In this document: piece after piece, positions 1 through 12,778 of the stretch
Layout of the letters: every line of letters starts with the position of its first letter
Position numbering within the stretch: the first letter of the stretch is position 1
DNA from: Tetracentron sinense
Lineage: Eukaryota; Streptophyta; Magnoliopsida; Trochodendrales; Trochodendraceae
Direction: 5' to 3'
NCBI GenBank assembly: GCA_015143295.1
Contig: CM026565.1
Span: 31,194,052-31,258,051, forward strand
Length of the DNA stretch: 64,000 nucleotides
Position numbers and translations under genes: made by a program
Notes under the pieces: generated by a model
The model's input: only the letters and a program-made list of their open reading frames with translations
The model's database searches: none
What the model was told of the DNA's origin: nothing

Positions 1-3000
1 TGTGATTGCAAACCGCACTGGGATTCTCTGCCGATCCACATCATGGACAACCTAAGAAAGGCCATAAGAGAAATAGCACCACTTAAGAGTGTTAAAATTT
101 TGGCTTTTGGTTCCAATTGATAATTAATGAGACATGGTGTAAAATATATATATGTACATATGTCACAGAGAGAGCCGCAAAATGCTATGCATTAGTTAGA
201 AACTCATGCACGTATATGTATGCATGTTTCATATGGGTATGAGAGAACAAATTGTAGTGAAAGCTTACGGTATGCATATATGTGTGCAAAGATGTTCAAA
301 GGAAAGTATGGATGGAAAAGAGATATCCGTGAGATTTTGTGTTTATAAATGTCCATAGATATGATGCGAGAGAAAGATATTAGTTCCATATGCATGCATG
401 AAAGTATTCTGTATATCTGAGACAATGATATTTATGAAGTGATGCATATGCACTAATTCGAATGTATGCGTATTTCTAGATCATACATATGTTTATGTAT
501 GAAAGAGAGATAGAGGTAGGCAGAAATGCTCACAATGTGTATTTTATGTATATATTTTGGATAGGTAGAGGGAGAACCTGATCATAAGCTCTCTGTAGAA
601 AGGTCGACGAGATTATACAAAACGGCTTCAATCCTCCACATGACAAACCAGCGGAAAAAGTTACTGCATGTTGCTCGGCCATCCCCACATCAAAAAACTT
701 GTCTGGAAATCTAGCCTGAAATAGTTGGAGTGATGGATCCATTTCCAGACCCGCATGAACAGTCACAATTTCGTCGTCCCTCTCTGCCTCCATAACCAAG
801 GCCTCTACAAAGAAATCACTATATGTCCGAGAGAGACTACTGCTTAGTTTCGGGCAAGATGGTAAAGAATCCGAGTTACGAGAACCTGCTTCATGTAGGA
901 ACGGAGAAAAAATTAAGCAAAGTTGCATATGATTTTCGTGCTTCTATTATAAGCCAGAACAGGTCTGGAAGAAGCCATCTTGTACCTTGCAAACAGCACA
1001 GGAGGAGGTGGTTTAGGACCCACCATTTGATGTGTACGACTAAGGAGATATCCTAGTTCAAAAGTTGACCAGCTTGGGATAATAGTAATTTGACTTATGG
1101 ATGTTTTACTGGATTATTACAATTCTCTTCTGATCATTGACCCAAATCGTCTATGGCCTTCCCTGTGGCGTGAGTGTTTAAACCAAGATCTCTTGTACAG
1201 CTGTTAAATTGTATACGACCATGCATCTTGGCCTTTAAACACTCAAGGCCATAGGGAAGACCATAGACGATTTGCTTCCCCTGAGATCATTGAATGCTGG
1301 ACCAGACCTCCTGTACTATTCTTCTGCTTATACAACAGAGGAAAGTAATATCTAGTCTCCATCTAAAATCATATACATTCCTGTTGAACATGTAAGCTTA
1401 AAAATGTTTCAGAAAATTTTATTATGAAAAGAATATTAGTGGAGACGGTATACATACTTTCTTGATGATTAACTGCCATTTCGCTCTTTTGATCATCTTC
1501 TGACCTCTGATCTTCTTCCGTTATTACATGAACCAAAACAGGCCCTGTCGAGTCCAAAGATGCCACTTCTTGTAGAACGCAAATTAGATCTTCAATGTTG
1601 TGACCATTAACCGGCCCTATGTAATACAATCCAAGCTCTTCAAAGAGAGTCGATCCTAGTGGACCCATCATGCCACGTGCATACTCATCAACTTTCGCAG
1701 CCAGTTCATGCATACCCCCACCAATTCTCTTAGTAACCCCCTGAAAAGAAACACCCATGAATATGATTATAATCATAAAAAGGGAAAGTACGTGGGATCA
1801 GCAAATTTGGGCACGATAAGCGCTCACAATATGATCCATTGGTTAAGCACCCAACATGTGCTCCACAAAAGGAAAATAATTACACAGTCCAAGGGCTATT
1901 CTAAAATGGTGTATCTACATTCTACAGTAACATGTACATGTTCATTAATCCAGAGGTCCACTTGACATCCCCATTGTGAACAAAGAGTAGCAAACAAACA
2001 TCCAACCAGATGATCCCAAAAAAATTCGATTGGGATTTTTATAGATCATTGGCCATTAATTCATTGCCCATTCGAAAGAAGGCGGTTTGATTGAAGAAAA
2101 GGGGATACTTCAATCCGTGTGGTATTCGAGCTATGTGCCTCCCTGATCAGAGGGTCTGGATCTTACAAGCATGCCAACCATGTTTGTAACAGGCACTTGC
2201 ACTATTGTACTGTAGAAGTTGTCAGACTATCTAATAACTAAGTTTTACAGCATCTCATAGTTTCTTTCCTTTTTACTGGAGACAGCTCCTTATAGAGTAA
2301 GCACAAAGGTTTGAAAGAAAATCTTTAAAAGCATACCTTAGCAGCTTCTCTTAGTTTCCGGAAGGATTTACTAGACTGGAGCTTGCTAAGAGTACTAGAG
2401 AGAGCACTAATCGATGTCTTTGGTCCTTCCTCTAGCTTTGGGTGTAAAGAGTGTTGGCTGTCATTTAAAATCACTACCATATTTGAATCCAGATAACCTG
2501 CATTGCTCATAGCCTCGTAGACCTGACCAGCCATAGTCGTGCCGTTACTGATAACTGTAACTATCCGGTCCCGCTTCCCTTTAATATCGCGTGCAACAGC
2601 CATACCTGATATGAATACAACCAAAAATGTCTGTAAATCCACTTCTCAATGTCTGACTGAATTTCCGTAAAATTTGAGGTGAAGCAGTACTTTGAACAAA
2701 ACTACGTCAGTGAGCCCATTCATACAGTTTATTTAATATATTAACAGATATGTTATTATCAACCCATAATAATTACACAATATGTAAAAAAAAGAATGTA
2801 CCTCGATATAAAGGCAAACACTACAATGCACAAATAGTATGCACTATTGCAGCACATAGCTTCTAACAAGAAAGGATATGATGCATGATTTGCCTTTTAT
2901 ACAAGATGAATAATATTTTTGGTGATTCTGCACCAAAAATGGGGACGGAGAAAACTTAAAAGAAAATGAACTATTACCAAGTCCAGCAGAAATACTGTTG

Positions 3001-4818
3001 CATCCATGTGCTGCCCCAAATGGATCATATTCACTCTCAGAGCGAGATGTGAAACCCGAAAGACCATCCTTTTGTTTAAGTGTATGCATCAGGGATCGCC
3101 TTCCAGTAAGAATCTTATGTGCATAGGACTGTTCAATTTAAAATTGAAAGAATTAATCTTACTGTATACCAAATTTTAATTTGTAAACAACACTGGTATG
3201 AGTAAATAACGGCTTTGCTTAGGTCTTTCTTTCTCTTGTTTGCTTAGTAATAGCACTGTAAAGAGAAAAGTAATAACAGCCCAAATTTTATTATATTATA
3301 ATGAAGGCGGGGCTTCTGCACGGTAAATGATGCACACAATAACTGATCCTGCCTGCCCAATTGATTGACCATCTCTTGCTCTAGGATGGAATTTGGTCCA
3401 TGATTTAATCAATCATATAACCCTTATCATCAAATCAATTGTCTGTCTAGTTTTCAATTATCAGTGAAAATTGGTCAAAAGAAAAGGTACATCCATCAAC
3501 ATGTTTAATAACTGACGATATTTTCCAGGCCATGTTCAATCCATAAGGTGGTCCATCAATTGGACAGCCCGGCTCAATGAACATGTGCAACATGTATACG
3601 GGAGGGAAACTGGGGTCATTACAACATAATCACCCAGCTGTTACCACATAAGTTCTTTGTTAAAAGATATTTAAGCTTTCCTAGCTGTGGAAAGGTATAA
3701 AGTATGATCCAACCTGTTCGCCCATATCCCACAGTAACTTGTCCATTGGAGCATGAAAAACGTAATGTATCGCAACCGTCAGCTCCACCACTGCTAGACT
3801 AGCTTTGAAGGGTCTACGTGTTTTCAACATTATAAATGATAACTCTGAACGGATTTCATCAGCTAATTGTTTCAGTTCCTGCACTATAGCCCATCCTGAG
3901 TGAGTAGAAAATTGTGATTTTAGATTGCTTGTGACTTGTAAAGATATCAGAAAAGTAATAATCGAAACCTTGGGAGACAAGTTCTTCAAGTGAATTGGAT
4001 TTTCGACCATATCTAGTATGGGTGTCGGGACCTTCTCCCAGAAGAAATCACCAACATCAGGCAAGGCACTTATTCGACCAACATATCCCTGCATCAAGAC
4101 AAACATAATATTACCTGTTCATAAAAAAGGAACATTTGTAGGATGGTTATATCATTTGATCAGGATGGTTTTCATATTATTCAAACCTTCCTACATGTCT
4201 CCCCGGAGGACACATAAAGAATGAGGAGCATGAAGTTTCGTATTCCGCAAATACCACTACATGCCATGACATTATGATCTAGAATAATAGATAAGCCTCA
4301 CAAAATCTAGTTTACTTGCTCGATTCTAGTTTTCATTACAAAAACAGACCTAAATTCTCTTAGACCAATAAATTCCCCCTCTCATCCCAAACCCAATAAT
4401 TTTCTCAGAGTGAGCCAATTTAGTCAATTTAATCCGGAAAATTAACTTTGAAACATACAATTCCAAATATGAATAATATCAAACAAACACCCAAATATAA
4501 CACTACACTGATAGTGCTATAAACTTTGTTTTATGAGAATGAGCAAATAATAACTTTTGTTTTATATCAACAATATTTCTAAGGCATTTTCATTTTTCTT
4601 TGTGCATAAACAGAAACAGAAAAAGAAAAAGATGGGAGATTTTGATATACCTTGGCAATACTGGTAGAAGCAGAACTTGGGTACAAATTCATTCTCAGAG
4701 ACTCCCCTATTGAAGGATAACAGTAGCTTGAAAACTCCATTTTGCGAAGTAAAGCCCTACATTCTCTGTGCAGAGGAACACTAATTCCAAATGGGCACTG
4801 AGCAGAAGCAGTACCCAT
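1..4818 (-). CDS. DXS3: DXS-like protein, type 3 (1-deoxy-D-xylulose-5-phosphate synthase family), 3' end beyond window
   Basis: Eight exons join in frame on the minus strand: 4651-4818, 3969-4088, 3714-3878, 2978-3128, 2337-2605, 1458-1740, 578-885 and 1-51 (partial), all with GT-AG borders. About 505 residues are visible of the roughly 700 usual for the family; the C-terminal domain lies outside the window. The N-terminal stretch ([10 protein letters not shown]...) is probably a plastid transit peptide. Family landmarks are [43 protein letters not shown], the transketolase core [17 protein letters not shown] and AYDQVVHDVD. The wording matches the plant type-3 (DXL2/DXS3) clade rather than the CLA1-type enzyme. 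Key DXS active-site positions are changed: the GDG thiamine-diphosphate motif reads SNG (about residue 222), the GHQ motif reads GEQ, and the catalytic GH of the first motif reads RP. Canonical DXS makes DXP for plastid isoprenoids; activity here is doubtful. An ATG at 4839 would add seven residues. Confidence 0.9.
1143..1274. repeat. Imperfect inverted repeat (hairpin) in DXS3 intron
   Basis: Two arms of about 40 bases (1143-1182 and 1234-1274) are near-perfect reverse complements around a 50-base spacer. Both arms carry AAATCGTCTATGG and GAGTGTTTAAA. They lie wholly in the intron between the exons at 1458-1740 and 578-885. A small foldback MITE is the likely origin. Confidence 0.75.
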
Positions 4819-4839
4819 CACTACAACCAGAAACCCCAC

Positions 4840-5342
4840 TCTCCAGAATCACTCAATTGCAGGACAAAACCGCCATTAGAGATGCCAACTGCACGAATAA
4901 AAAAATCAAACAAATAATATATTGAATTCTCCGAAAATAAAGCTACCCAGACAACGACAGAAATTCTAAATTAAAATCAAAACAAAGGGACACCAAAAAA
5001 ACGATTAAAAACATTGAATTGCAAGAAGGGAAAAAAGAAAAAAAAAAAACTACAAATAACAGACGAAACACCCAAATATTTGAAGAAAAAATACCACCCA
5101 AGAAATTAATTCAACCCGAAAAAAATCCAGAATCGTAACCACCAGAATTTCGAATTGGATCCCCACTGCACCAAATTCAAACGAGAATTTGGAGACGAAT
5201 GGAGAATTACAGTTAGCCCTGAAAAAAGGAAATGGCGCAAGAAATATATACCGGCCATTTAGGATTTTGTATATGATGGTGCTACGGGCACCTCAACTTT
5301 GGATGAGTACACCCTAAATAAATAAATAATAATAATAATAAT
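4840..5342. promoter_or_regulatory. Putative 5' UTR and promoter region of DXS3
   Basis: This stretch lies directly upstream (higher coordinates) of the DXS3 start. It is purine-rich on the plus strand (pyrimidine-rich on the sense strand) and carries an A-run near 5035-5050, as is common for plant 5' leaders. It ends in AAT/AATA microsatellite at 5319-5342. No TATA box or transcription start could be assigned with confidence. Confidence 0.35.
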
Positions 5343-6864
5343 TCTACTAATAAAAGTACAAGGAGTAACCTAAACTTTATTAAGACTTAATTAACCTTCG
5401 CCTTACTTTATTGTTGATAAAGCAAATATTATATTAATAAATAAAAAGAGAAGTTCAAGACTAATTTTTATAGTGATTTTTAGGGATAGTATGGTCATTT
5501 AAAAGTTTCATTAATGGCATTCTAAGTAAATAATTAGCAAATAAATTTAAGAACGTGAGAGCCGTGGAGAGGGTTTCTTAAACCCAGATCGAGCTTTTAA
5601 TGATCCTAACATGTATAACATATAAGACTAAAAAAAAATTAAATAATAGAAGAACTCAAGGATCCTTTGCTGAAAATTTCTCACCCAACCTCACAAATGA
5701 ACAAGCTCCAAGGACTTAAGTGAGAATGAAGATGAATCAGATAATGTGAGAATGAGGAAGAAACAGATAAAAGAGGCTACGGTTGTGGCTATGGCTATGG
5801 CTGCCGGGCTACGGCAATCTTCCTATCCAAAGAGAAGAACAAACCCTACCCAAAGGCCAAACCCAACCCATGTCGTCCAAAACATGTACACTGTTGAGTG
5901 TTGCTTGCGGCTACCATCTATTTCAATATGAAAGTTATAAAACCCAAACTTTTGCTTCATTTTATAGTTTAGGTTAAAAGGCTAAGATTGGTTCACTTTC
6001 AAACGAACGACCAAGATTAGTTTCTCTTAAAACCTAGCTACCTTTGATTAAGTGTACTCTTGACTTAGTCTTAACCAATGTGTTTCACTCTCTTAAAACC
6101 AGATCTCTTTAAACGAACAGCCAATATGGGTTTCACTCCAATGGGTCATATGTATTAACTAATAAATTAAATATATTTTGATTAAAAAATATTTTAAACA
6201 TGTCTATATACTTAACTAATAAAATAAATATAATCAAATATATTTTAATAAGTTAAATATATTTTTAATATATATATATATAATCGATCCGAACTTTTAA
6301 CGAGCCGAATAGGGAGGTGTTCAAGCTCATCTCGTTTACTAAACGAACTCAAAAATAGTGTTCAAGTTCATTTACTAAATAAGCAAACAATACTCGAGCT
6401 TTTAACGAGCCAAGACCGAATAGTTCACGAACACCCTTGTTCAATAAACACCTTTACGTGAGAGTCCATACCATGTACACATCCATGTTTTAATTTATAT
6501 AAGGGTAACTAATGATTTTGAGTATTTGTAGTTGTTTGATTAGGAGGCAGTTACGCAATTCCACGGTTAGGGCAAAGGTTTATGTCCATGCAAACACCCT
6601 AAAACTCTATTAGAAAAAGTTATTGTTCTTTATACATTTATAAGTGAGACCCATAGAAAATCAATTATTAGTAACTCTTTCCTAATATTAAATTTAGATA
6701 AAAATTTTAAATTTAATTATTAAAATATATTCTATAAAATATACTAATACATTAAAAAATTAATTAATATAAAAGGAATAACGGCTAATGAAAATATATT
6801 AAAAATTAAATTCTAAAAAAATCTTTAAAAAATTATACGTGCAAAGCACGTGCACCTTCACTAG
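5343..6864 (+). mobile_element. Helitron-like element; 3' terminus clear, 5' end tentative
   Basis: The 3' end shows the Helitron signature: a hairpin (ACGTGC-AAA-GCACGT, 6838-6852), a short spacer, then CTAG (6861-6864) followed by host T. A plausible 5' end is TCTACTAATAAAAGTACAAGG at 5343, which resembles the TC-TACTAnTA starts of the other Helitrons in this window, but its left base is T rather than A. A shorter element beginning near 6607 cannot be excluded. The interior is AT-rich with no helicase or Rep coding sequence, so it is non-autonomous. It includes the GAGCCGAA-type repeat at 6300-6440. Confidence 0.45.
6295..6445. repeat. Dispersed GAGCC/GAACACC-type repeat
   Basis: Repeated words TTTTAACGAGCC and GTTCAAG/GTTCACGAACACC form weak inverted structure (GGTGTTC at 6316, GAACACC at 6429). 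This sequence type is widespread in plant genomes; related GAGCC-rich repeats occur here at 17930-18560 and 37488-37870. No coding potential. Confidence 0.45.
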
Positions 6865-6904
6865 TAATAAGAAAAATGGAGTGACAAAATAATAATAATA
6901 ATAA

Positions 6905-7820
6905 AGGTGCTGTTACAAGCTCACCACTAATTACTTACTGGACCCCATTTAGGATAAGTACCAATTAGTCACCCTAAATTGAAAAAAATGAAAACTACCT
7001 AAATGACTCAGGGTCTTTCCAGAGTACATATCTGATCCTTGACAAGTCAACTTATCTTTTATTTATGACTCCCCCCATATCAACTTAACTTTATGACTCT
7101 CTCATGTGAAAACAGTCACATGTGTGGGGATCCTATTTTTTTTTAACCTATACACCCCTATGCATTAAGTATTTCATTTAAGTCCAATTGATTGAGATAT
7201 CTTGAAGAGAAGCAATGGGTTTAACGTACGGTTTTCATTATGTAACGGAATGGCCGGTCCTCATTGGTCCACACCCCATTTTTAAACACTCGCCAATTGT
7301 GGTTAAGATTCACTCACCCCTAGGGTTAAGCAATCCAACCTTGATTTTTAGAAAATAAAATCTTAACTTAAATTAAGTTAAGCTTAACCATGGTTAAATG
7401 AGGATTAAAAAGGGATACAGGGACACGAGATAGGATAAGTAGCCGACCCATGAGTCCGCTAATCATTGCTCTTTAGTTTACAAGAGAAGAGATCAAACCG
7501 AATATGGCCAACTGAATGCATTTATTACCAAACATGCTTAGACTAGAATGGTGTGCATTGTGCCGTTTGGATATTTGGGAGTAGAGACCAATAGGGATGA
7601 TGTACCTTTAGTTTTAACTTAATGTTTAGGGGTATATGGGTCAAAAAAAAATATAATTCAAATACATGTGACTGTTTTCATATGTGATGGTCATAAGGTT
7701 AAATTGAATTGTCAAATGTTACATATGTACTCTGGAAAGACCTTGGGGTCATTTAAGTAGTTTTCCCATTAAAAAAAAATATCACTTTAGAGGGCATTAT
7801 TTGAAAAGTTTTATCAAATA
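6905..7820. mobile_element. Long-terminal-inverted-repeat (foldback/MULE-like) element with nested MITE
   Basis: Left arm about 6985-7190 and right arm about 7600-7775 are reverse complements at most positions; shared words include GTCTTTCCAGAGTACATAT and GAAAACAGTCACATG. Outer borders are approximate because no clean target duplication was found. Between the arms, 7245-7440 is a copy of the GGTTAAGATTCACTCACCCC MITE family, with arms meeting at GTTAAGCTTAACC. There is no transposase reading frame. Confidence 0.6.
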
Positions 7821-8980
7821 GGATATATATTTCAATATTATCTTTATTAGTGTTTGAGTTTTATATGCATAGCTAAGGGGTAAATATGTCAAAAACATAA
7901 CCTTTTAGGTAATAAAAATGCAAAGCATGTCTTTTTTGATAAGTATGTCAAAAGCATGCCCGTAATAAAATTGCAAAACATACCTTTTAGGTGAAGCGCC
8001 CTATTAAAAAAAATAACCTATAATTTTTTTTATATTTTATCTTTCTATAAGCACCCATCCCCCAAAATCCCTAAACCATTTCTAAAGCTGTCTAAGACAT
8101 CTTCTTCTAAAAATGTTGTATTCGCCTCTTTTCAAGGAACATTGTCTTAACTTTTTCTCCCTCTAAGAAAGAACATCGTCTTCTCGAGGGACATCGTTTT
8201 TTCAACTTCTTCTCGCAGTAGCGGCAATTGTCTTGCAAAAAATTTTCTTCCAATTTCTCTGCCTCATAGATTTGCAAGTCTTGATTTTAAGTAGAAGTTT
8301 GTGGAGGTACAATAGCTTTAATGTATTGTTACTAGATATAATGTTTCAGTGAATAGAAATCAGTTTTCTAGTTAAAATATGTGTTTGTTGTTTGTTTAAT
8401 TGGAGTGACTTTAATCGTTGTAGCATACAATGATGCTGGAAGTATTTGGTAAATCTATATCTGTTGTTTGTTTAACCCAAAGTTAATTGCTAATAGTTTA
8501 CTATAACAAACAATGATTTAGAAACAAAGCAAATTGTTTTTTTTATTCAACCAAATATGTAAAAACAAATAATTGATAATTTTGTATATGTATTTGTTGT
8601 TTGTTCACCCAATTGAGAGATAAACACCGTAGGCCAACACACATAGTAGGTTGCATATGTGGCTGTGAACAAACAAGCGACTGCATTTTTTTTTGTTTAG
8701 ACACTAATCATATTTAAACACACACACGGTAGGCTGCATATGTTAATGGTTGCTATCCAACGGCCATAATTCGAGTTAATAGATTTATCATAGTGAATCA
8801 TTGACGTAAAATATATACTTGAAATCTCTTAACTGTTCCATAATAGGGTACTGAACTAATTTTTTTTTAAATAAATTATGAATTAATCACAGTGAGCATG
8901 GGTCGTTTATATATTCTATTTAAAATAAAATGTGTTCGATTTTTCTATTCTTTAATGGAAACCGGATTGTTTATATGATC

Positions 8981-9047
<67 letters not shown>

Positions 9048-9714
9048 GATGTTTGTTAGAATAATTCAACTAGGTTCCTTTAAGAATTACATATTATAAT
9101 ATTTTATTAAACCTATTATTTAAATATTTATATGATAATAAAATCTTAGTTTAGACTTATTTTTATTTTTTCCTTCGTTCTTTTATATTTAGCATCAATA
9201 ATTATTTCAAAAGTAGTCTTTTATTTATTTATTTATCTTTAAACACTTGTGCATTGCAGGGAGTCTTCGCTAGTATTACATATTATAATTAACATTATGT
9301 ATAAATAATCGGGTCAAGTCGAGGTGGTCCGGTTATAAGTACATCATCAGGCAATAAAAGAAATGAGTAATAGGCTTAAGTGCGACCCCATTATTAAACA
9401 GGTAGGTCACGGGCCACCTGTTCTAATGACACCCCTACTTCCATGGAGCACAAATATTGCCAATGCTCTAGGATAAGCACCAAAAACATAAAGATTTTTC
9501 ATTTCATGATTTTTATGAATACTGTGTGTAATGGGAATTTCAAGGAAGCTCCACGTGGTTCTACTTTACTTGTAGAAGGATGAAGGATGTGGAGTTGTCC
9601 AAAGTTGCTGAGGAGAGACCTTTCTCCCGGTCAAGATACTCCAAAACTCAAGTTAATAATGGAAGAAGAAAATGAGATAAAAATAGCTTAGAGAAAGAAG
9701 ATTTTGGAGTTCTT
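7821..9714. other. Gene-free AT-rich intergenic stretch with TTA microsatellite
   Basis: No supported gene is seen here. A pure TTA/ATT microsatellite of about 67 bases fills 8981-9048. The remainder is AT-rich with scattered stop codons in all frames. A short stretch near 9530-9700 has slightly higher GC and broken reading frames, and could be a gene remnant, but it was not recognised. Confidence 0.5.
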
Positions 9715-10771
9715 TGTCAACACCTTATTTTTACACCCCCTCTTTTAACCATGGTTAATTAGCTTAATCATGGTTAGCTTAGCCAAGCCCTAAACTAGCC
9801 CTAGATAAAAACCCTAAGCCTAAACCCCAAAATCTAAGCCCATTCGGGCTCAATGCCCATTTCAACAAAAAAACCTAAACCCTAGACCTAACCCTAGGCT
9901 AACCCCAGCTAAACCCTAGGTCTAACCCTAGGTGAATCTTAGACCTAACCCTAGGTCCAACCCTAGTTAGAACCCTAGTCTAACCCTAGGTTAAAGCTCC
10001 ATAGGCTCAAAGTCCATTTCAAGTCCAAAAACCTCAAACCGTGGCTAGAACCCCATCTTTTGGCCCAAACATGGGCCCACAAGGCCCAACCCTAGTGGAA
10101 CCCACCTACCTTTTTCAAATTTTGAATTTTGGTGTCAAACACAAATGATAAGGCCAACATTGGTTTTGGCCGACATGTAAAAGGGTAGGCCCAAAACAGG
10201 AAACCAAATACAGGAGGGTACTGTTCACCTTTGTCCCCAGCTGGCTATGGGTACAGGCCACCCCCTGGCCGGCTCCCTTGCTGCCTTGGCCTCTCCGGGC
10301 TTGCTCCCCACATCTCTGGTATTTCCAGAAATACCCCTGGACTAGTCTCACTCTATAAAAACTCACACCTCCCCCATGAATTGGGGACGCCATGTTCATC
10401 CTACAGAAGTTCTGCTCCCATTCGGCCAACCTGGTTACACTCACCAAGCCTCTATCCCTCACCTAAACCTTTCCTAACCATCCAGCTTTCTTTCTTTCTT
10501 GGATTAGCACTTAATTAAACAACTTAGGCGTTCTAATTAATATTAAGATTAAAATTGGCTTAAATTTAGGGAGTAGGTAACCATTATAAAATTGGGGTCC
10601 TGGGGTATCTAACACCTTCCCCGGAGCTTAATCGAACTGCTTACCCTAATTTCTGATAGACCATAAGTCCTTATCCAAATCAATCCCAAGACCTATCCCT
10701 AAGAATGAATAAGTGACAACTCTCAGTCAAACCCAAATGTGAAATTGGGTGGGAAAAATCTCATGCTCACA
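9715..10771 (+). mobile_element. Solo LTR, family A (TGTCAACACC...GCTCACA), TSD TTCTT
   Basis: The element begins TGTCAACACC and ends ATGCTCACA, i.e. TG...CA, and is flanked by a perfect 5 bp duplication TTCTT at 9710-9714 and 10772-10776. A TATA-like CTCTATAAAAAC (about 10353) fits an LTR promoter. The interior is rich in CCCTAGG/ACCCTA words and TTAACCATGGTTAA. The same termini recur at 23070-25975 (plus) and 31127-33425 (minus). No internal retrotransposon region lies next to it, so it is a recombination-derived solo LTR. Confidence 0.85.
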
Positions 10772-11269
10772 TTCTTGAAATAAGATCTTTGCTCTTAACT
10801 GGGATGAATTCAAAGGGATAGGGTCTGGCTTTCATGAGAGTTGCCAACCCCTAATCACAACCCCTAATCACTAAGATTCCTAGCCTATTGCAGAATACTC
10901 TTATGGTCATCCATGTGGTTCTGATCGTAAAAGTGATCCAAGGTAACTAGCATTTAATGTTAAGTCATGGATAATATCTAACTCATAAGTGCATCATTAA
11001 TATTCTGACAGCGGATCGTTTCTCAATGATTCATCCTTGGGTGAGCTCGGTCTCGGTTTCGTCATTAGTTGGGCTCGGTTTCGTCCCTGGAAGACTTGCT
11101 TGTTTTACCAATTTTTTCCATTACACCGTGGCCATAAGAAAAATTTTATTGGGGTCCCTCCAAAAAGATTTGCACTCCATTCATCACCCAATTTTCCCAA
11201 ATGTTCTATTGTGCTACATGTAGTTTTGTTACGAAAAGTAATTAACGTACCCAGGTTTCAATTTTGTAG

Positions 11270-11475
11270 GAATGGCCGGTCCTCATTGTCCGCACCCCAA
11301 TTTTAAATACTCATCTTACTCACCTACTCTGGTGAAGATTCACTCACCCCTAGGTTAAGCAATCCAATCATGGTTTTTCGAAAAAAAAAATCATAATCTT
11401 AGTTTTAATTTTGTAAAGCTTAAACCAAGGTTAAAGGGGTGTTAAAAAGGACATGATCGAGGACACGGGGTAAGA
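11270..11475. mobile_element. MITE copy, GGTTAAG-family
   Basis: Left half carries GGTCCTCATTG and GTGAAGATTCACTCACCCC; right half carries AAGCTTAAACCAAGGTTAA and GTTAAAAAGGACATG in reverse orientation. An A-rich centre (about 11382-11400) separates the arms. A further diverged copy lies at about 11560-11735. Both belong to the family described at 19135-19380. Confidence 0.65.
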
Positions 11476-11559
11476 TATGCACTGCTATTTTTTAAATATT
11501 TTTTCTAGGGAAATATATTGTGAATCTCGCATTCAACTAGCTATGCAAATGCGTAATCC

Positions 11560-11735
11560 AAAGGCTGCCACGTCTCCTATTTGATACTCATTAACTTTGG
11601 TTAAGACTCACCAACCCTTACCCTTAGGACTCATTCATCTAACCTTAGTTTTTAGACAAAAAAAAATAAAATTATTAACCTAATATTAGTTAAGTTTAAC
11701 CGCCCGTTAAAGGGCACGAAAGATAAACCAACTTA
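11560..11735. mobile_element. Diverged MITE copy, GGTTAAG-family
   Basis: It contains TTTGGTTAAGACTCACC, an A-run, then AGTTAAGTTTAACC in opposite orientation, so it is a shortened foldback member of the same family. The ends are not sharp. Confidence 0.5.
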
Positions 11736-11854
11736 AGTGGCATTGGGCTAGGTCTCTAATCACTACGTACTCTTTTTTTTTCTATCATGGATGTACCTTG
11801 TAAGGTGCATTAAACATTTAAACGTCAAAATAAAATCTTCCATACTTTCATAAA

Positions 11855-12215
11855 GAGCAATGATTAGTTGACCTTTTGTCCTCTTTTAATTATGGTTAAA
11901 CTTAATTAATTTAAGTTTAATATTTTTTTTGAGTAGTAATAGGCATACCCATGAATTACATTTCTAAAACTAAAGACACCACCTCATTGGTGGATATTTA
12001 AGAGGGGCATCAAATATCCACCAATGAGGTGGTGCCTTAGGTTTAGAAATTAAATTGATGGGTATGTTAACTATTTTCTTTTCTTTTTTTAAATCTAAAA
12101 ATCAAAATTAAATGAATGAATCCTAAGGGTAAGAGTGAACGAATCTTAACCACAATTAATAAGTGTTAAAAAGGTAAGCATGAACCAATGAGGACTGGCA
12201 TTCAGTTAAATAGCC
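11855..12215. mobile_element. GGTTAAG-family MITE interrupted by a second MITE
   Basis: The outer arms are TTTTAATTATGGTTAAAC (left) and the reverse-complementary GAATCTTAACCACAATTAA (right, about 12137-12160). They are separated by an unrelated 126 bp foldback element at 11942-12067, which must have inserted after the outer copy. Confidence 0.65.
11942..12067. mobile_element. Small perfect-hairpin MITE
   Basis: Arms of about 55 bases pair almost perfectly: CACCACCTCATTGGTGGATA on the left and its complement on the right, around a 12-base loop (AAGAGGGGCATC). The outer ends read GCATACCCAT and ATGGGTATG. No coding capacity. Confidence 0.75.
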
Positions 12216-12778
12216 GAATGTGTGGTCCACCAAACATTTTCCCTTTATAAAAGGTAGAATTTTACACCAACACCATCACCATCACCAACACCTTTGTCCC
12301 GTGTCCTACAGACTTAGCTTGTTGATTCAACTAAGTTTCATAGGGCATGTGGCAATAGTACGATTGCTTAGAAAAAATACATCGTTATCCTCCACAATTA
12401 TCACATACAAGGCAAAATTCCTATAACAACGGTACCCGATCCTGCCCTTCAAGGAAGGGTTAGGACCTCGTCAATCTAAGCCCCTGAAGGGTTTGGGTAG
12501 GGTTAGTGTCTTGCCTTTATAAGTAAGGGTAAGTTAGGGTTAACTCCTACCCTAGCCTTTGACAGCACTACCTTAATTTCAACCTCTTAAATTCAATTCT
12601 TAACTCTAATCAGTTAAAATCCTAAGCCCTTAATTGGCTAATTCTCTAACCCTAAGATTATAATTATCCCTGCCACTTTGATCACAACCTTAGTTTATTG
12701 TCAAGATAGGTTATATTTCATTTAGTTTTATTAGGGTGATGCTATGGGCTCACTAATGTTTACTGTATACATACATTA

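Noticed and set aside
886..1457. A missing DXS3 exon between 1458-1740 and 578-885
   Set aside because: The two exons join in phase (A + GT gives Ser) and the resulting linker fits the variable region of type-3 DXS, so no extra exon is needed.
9775..10000. Interstitial telomere from CCCTAAACC / CCCTAGG repeats
   Set aside because: The words are irregular and lie wholly inside a solo LTR; the same text recurs in the other copies of that LTR family.
10231..10518. 95-codon open frame and its antisense partner at 10115-10462
   Set aside because: Both lie inside the family-A solo LTR and show no recognisable protein.
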